From: Pseudomonadota bacterium
GTDB taxonomy: Bacteria > Desulfobacterota > Syntrophia > Syntrophales > JADFWA01
Direction of reading: 5' to 3'
DNA: 5,695 nucleotides
Assembly (NCBI GenBank): GCA_030610915.1
Contig: JAUWQS010000125.1
Coordinates: 1-5,695, forward strand
The translations under genes were made by a program, and so were the position numbers. The first letter of the stretch is position 1. Every line of letters begins with the position of its first letter. The notes under the pieces are model-generated. The model worked only from the letters and a program-made list of their open reading frames with translations. It was not told where the DNA came from and ran no database searches. Of the stretch, positions 5,157 through 5,695 are shown piece by piece.

Positions 5157-5166
5157 TCCAAAGCCG

Positions 5167-5695
5167 TTACTTTTCTTGCTCCATCTTTTCAAGTTCACCG
5201 TGCAATCTTTCAGCGTTCTTCCTGACGAAATCACGAACTCTGCTGTCCAGTTCATTATAATTATTCAGCGCCTCTTTGAAAGCTAACAGGTCCATCTTAC
5301 ACAGTGAATAGAAAGTCCCATCCTTGGGATTCGGCCAGCGGTCGACAATTACTGCCCCGTGGAGTGGCGGTTTTGTAAAGGGCTTCAATGCCGGCTCCAC
5401 ATGCTGCTCTTCCATGGAAGCCGCCATATCTCCGGCTGTGGTGGAAGCCATGTAATCCTTGGCCAGGGCAGCCACATATATCTCAAGAGTCTTCGCGATC
5501 TCTTCCCTGGCGCGGTTGTCGGCAGTCGCTCGCAAAAGGGCATAGTTCTTGATGCCGGAAGCAACGCCCACCCCATAAAAAACCTTCCCGGTATCCTCAT
5601 CGAAGACACCGCTTCCCTTCAATGTCCACTCCGGCCCCTTCGTGTGGGTCGTTGCGCAACCCACAACAAACAGCAATCCCGCGGCCAGAAGAACA
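5167..5695 (-). CDS. LPP20-family lipoprotein, 5' end outside the window
   Basis: The frame is open to the window edge. Residues before the apparent TTG at 5676 read V-L-L-A-A-G and continue into LLFVVGC, so this is the middle of a lipoprotein signal peptide and the true start lies beyond 5695. The lipobox is V-V-G-C, with the cysteine codon at 5656-5658 and Ala at +2, which favours the outer membrane. The mature part has VFYGVGVASG, RATADNRAREEIAK and VDRWPNPKDGTFYSLCKMDLLAF, which fits the LPP20 family (Helicobacter Lpp20-like), a domain also seen beside FlgT/CsgG-like proteins. A charged helical tail ends in KMEQEK. It is the first visible gene of the minus-strand cluster; the upstream neighbour, possibly a CsgG-like pore gene, is not in view. 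Function is unknown. Confidence 0.85.
   Translation of the reverse strand, partial: VLLAAGLLFVVGCATTHTKGPEWTLKGSGVFDEDTGKVFYGVGVASGIKNYALLRATADNRAREEIAKTLEIYVAALAKDYMASTTAGDMAASMEEQHVEPALKPFTKPPLHGAVIVDRWPNPKDGTFYSLCKMDLLAFKEALNNYNELDSRVRDFVRKNAERLHGELEKMEQEK

Noticed and set aside
5167..5676. TTG at 5676 as the true start of the LPP20-like gene
   Set aside because: It lies inside the hydrophobic signal segment, with VLLAAG encoded directly upstream in frame; the positively charged start must be beyond the window edge.

Overview
The window looks like the chromosome of an anaerobic, delta-proteobacteria-like bacterium (Desulfobacterota type). This rests on the style of the PgsA-like protein, the lipoprotein families present, and intergenic DNA packed with several short palindromic repeat families. 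It is an inference from sequence style, not a database match. All supported genes read on the minus strand.

Layout from right to left, in the direction of transcription. (1) 5167 to the right edge: an LPP20-type lipoprotein gene whose 5' end lies outside the window. (2) 5059-5166: a spacer filled by a folded repeat. (3) 4726-5058: a small acidic 110-residue protein with two copies of an I-x-x-L-x-D-V motif and a PopZ/DUF2497-like C-terminal helix. (4) 4439-4725: a composite, MITE-like inverted-repeat element. (5) 3527-4438: an exported protein of about 303 residues that resembles the CsgG/FlgT/TolB-N type of envelope protein. Its start is re-assigned here to a TTG, because the longer open frame runs through the repeat element. 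(6) 2905-3504: a DUF799/GNA1162-like lipoprotein. (7) 2348-2908: a PgsA-type CDP-alcohol phosphatidyltransferase, overlapping the lipoprotein gene by 4 bases. These five genes look like one envelope-related transcription unit. Repeats have entered it at several points without breaking any frame.

Next comes a gene-free stretch of about 780 bases (1565-2347). It holds a long direct repeat (71 identical bases, about 115-121 in all), an AT-rich inverted repeat, a GC-rich REP-like hairpin and fragments of other repeats. At its left end is what looks like a promoter for the last gene (248-1564), a standalone AAA-type ATPase with a DUF4143-like C-terminal region. This promoter has a consensus -35, a plausible -10 that places the RNA start almost on the ATG (leaderless), and a perfect 16-base CRP/FNR-class palindrome centred near -62. 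The last 247 bases hold only repeat remnants.

No phage, CRISPR array, tRNA, rRNA or complete transposase gene is visible. The points most worth following up are: the lipoprotein/CsgG-like/PopZ-tail cluster as a possible uncharacterised envelope assembly; the palindrome inserted in frame inside a coding region as exactly ten codons; the heptamer repeat that supplies a stop codon; and the CRP-like, leaderless control region of the ATPase gene.
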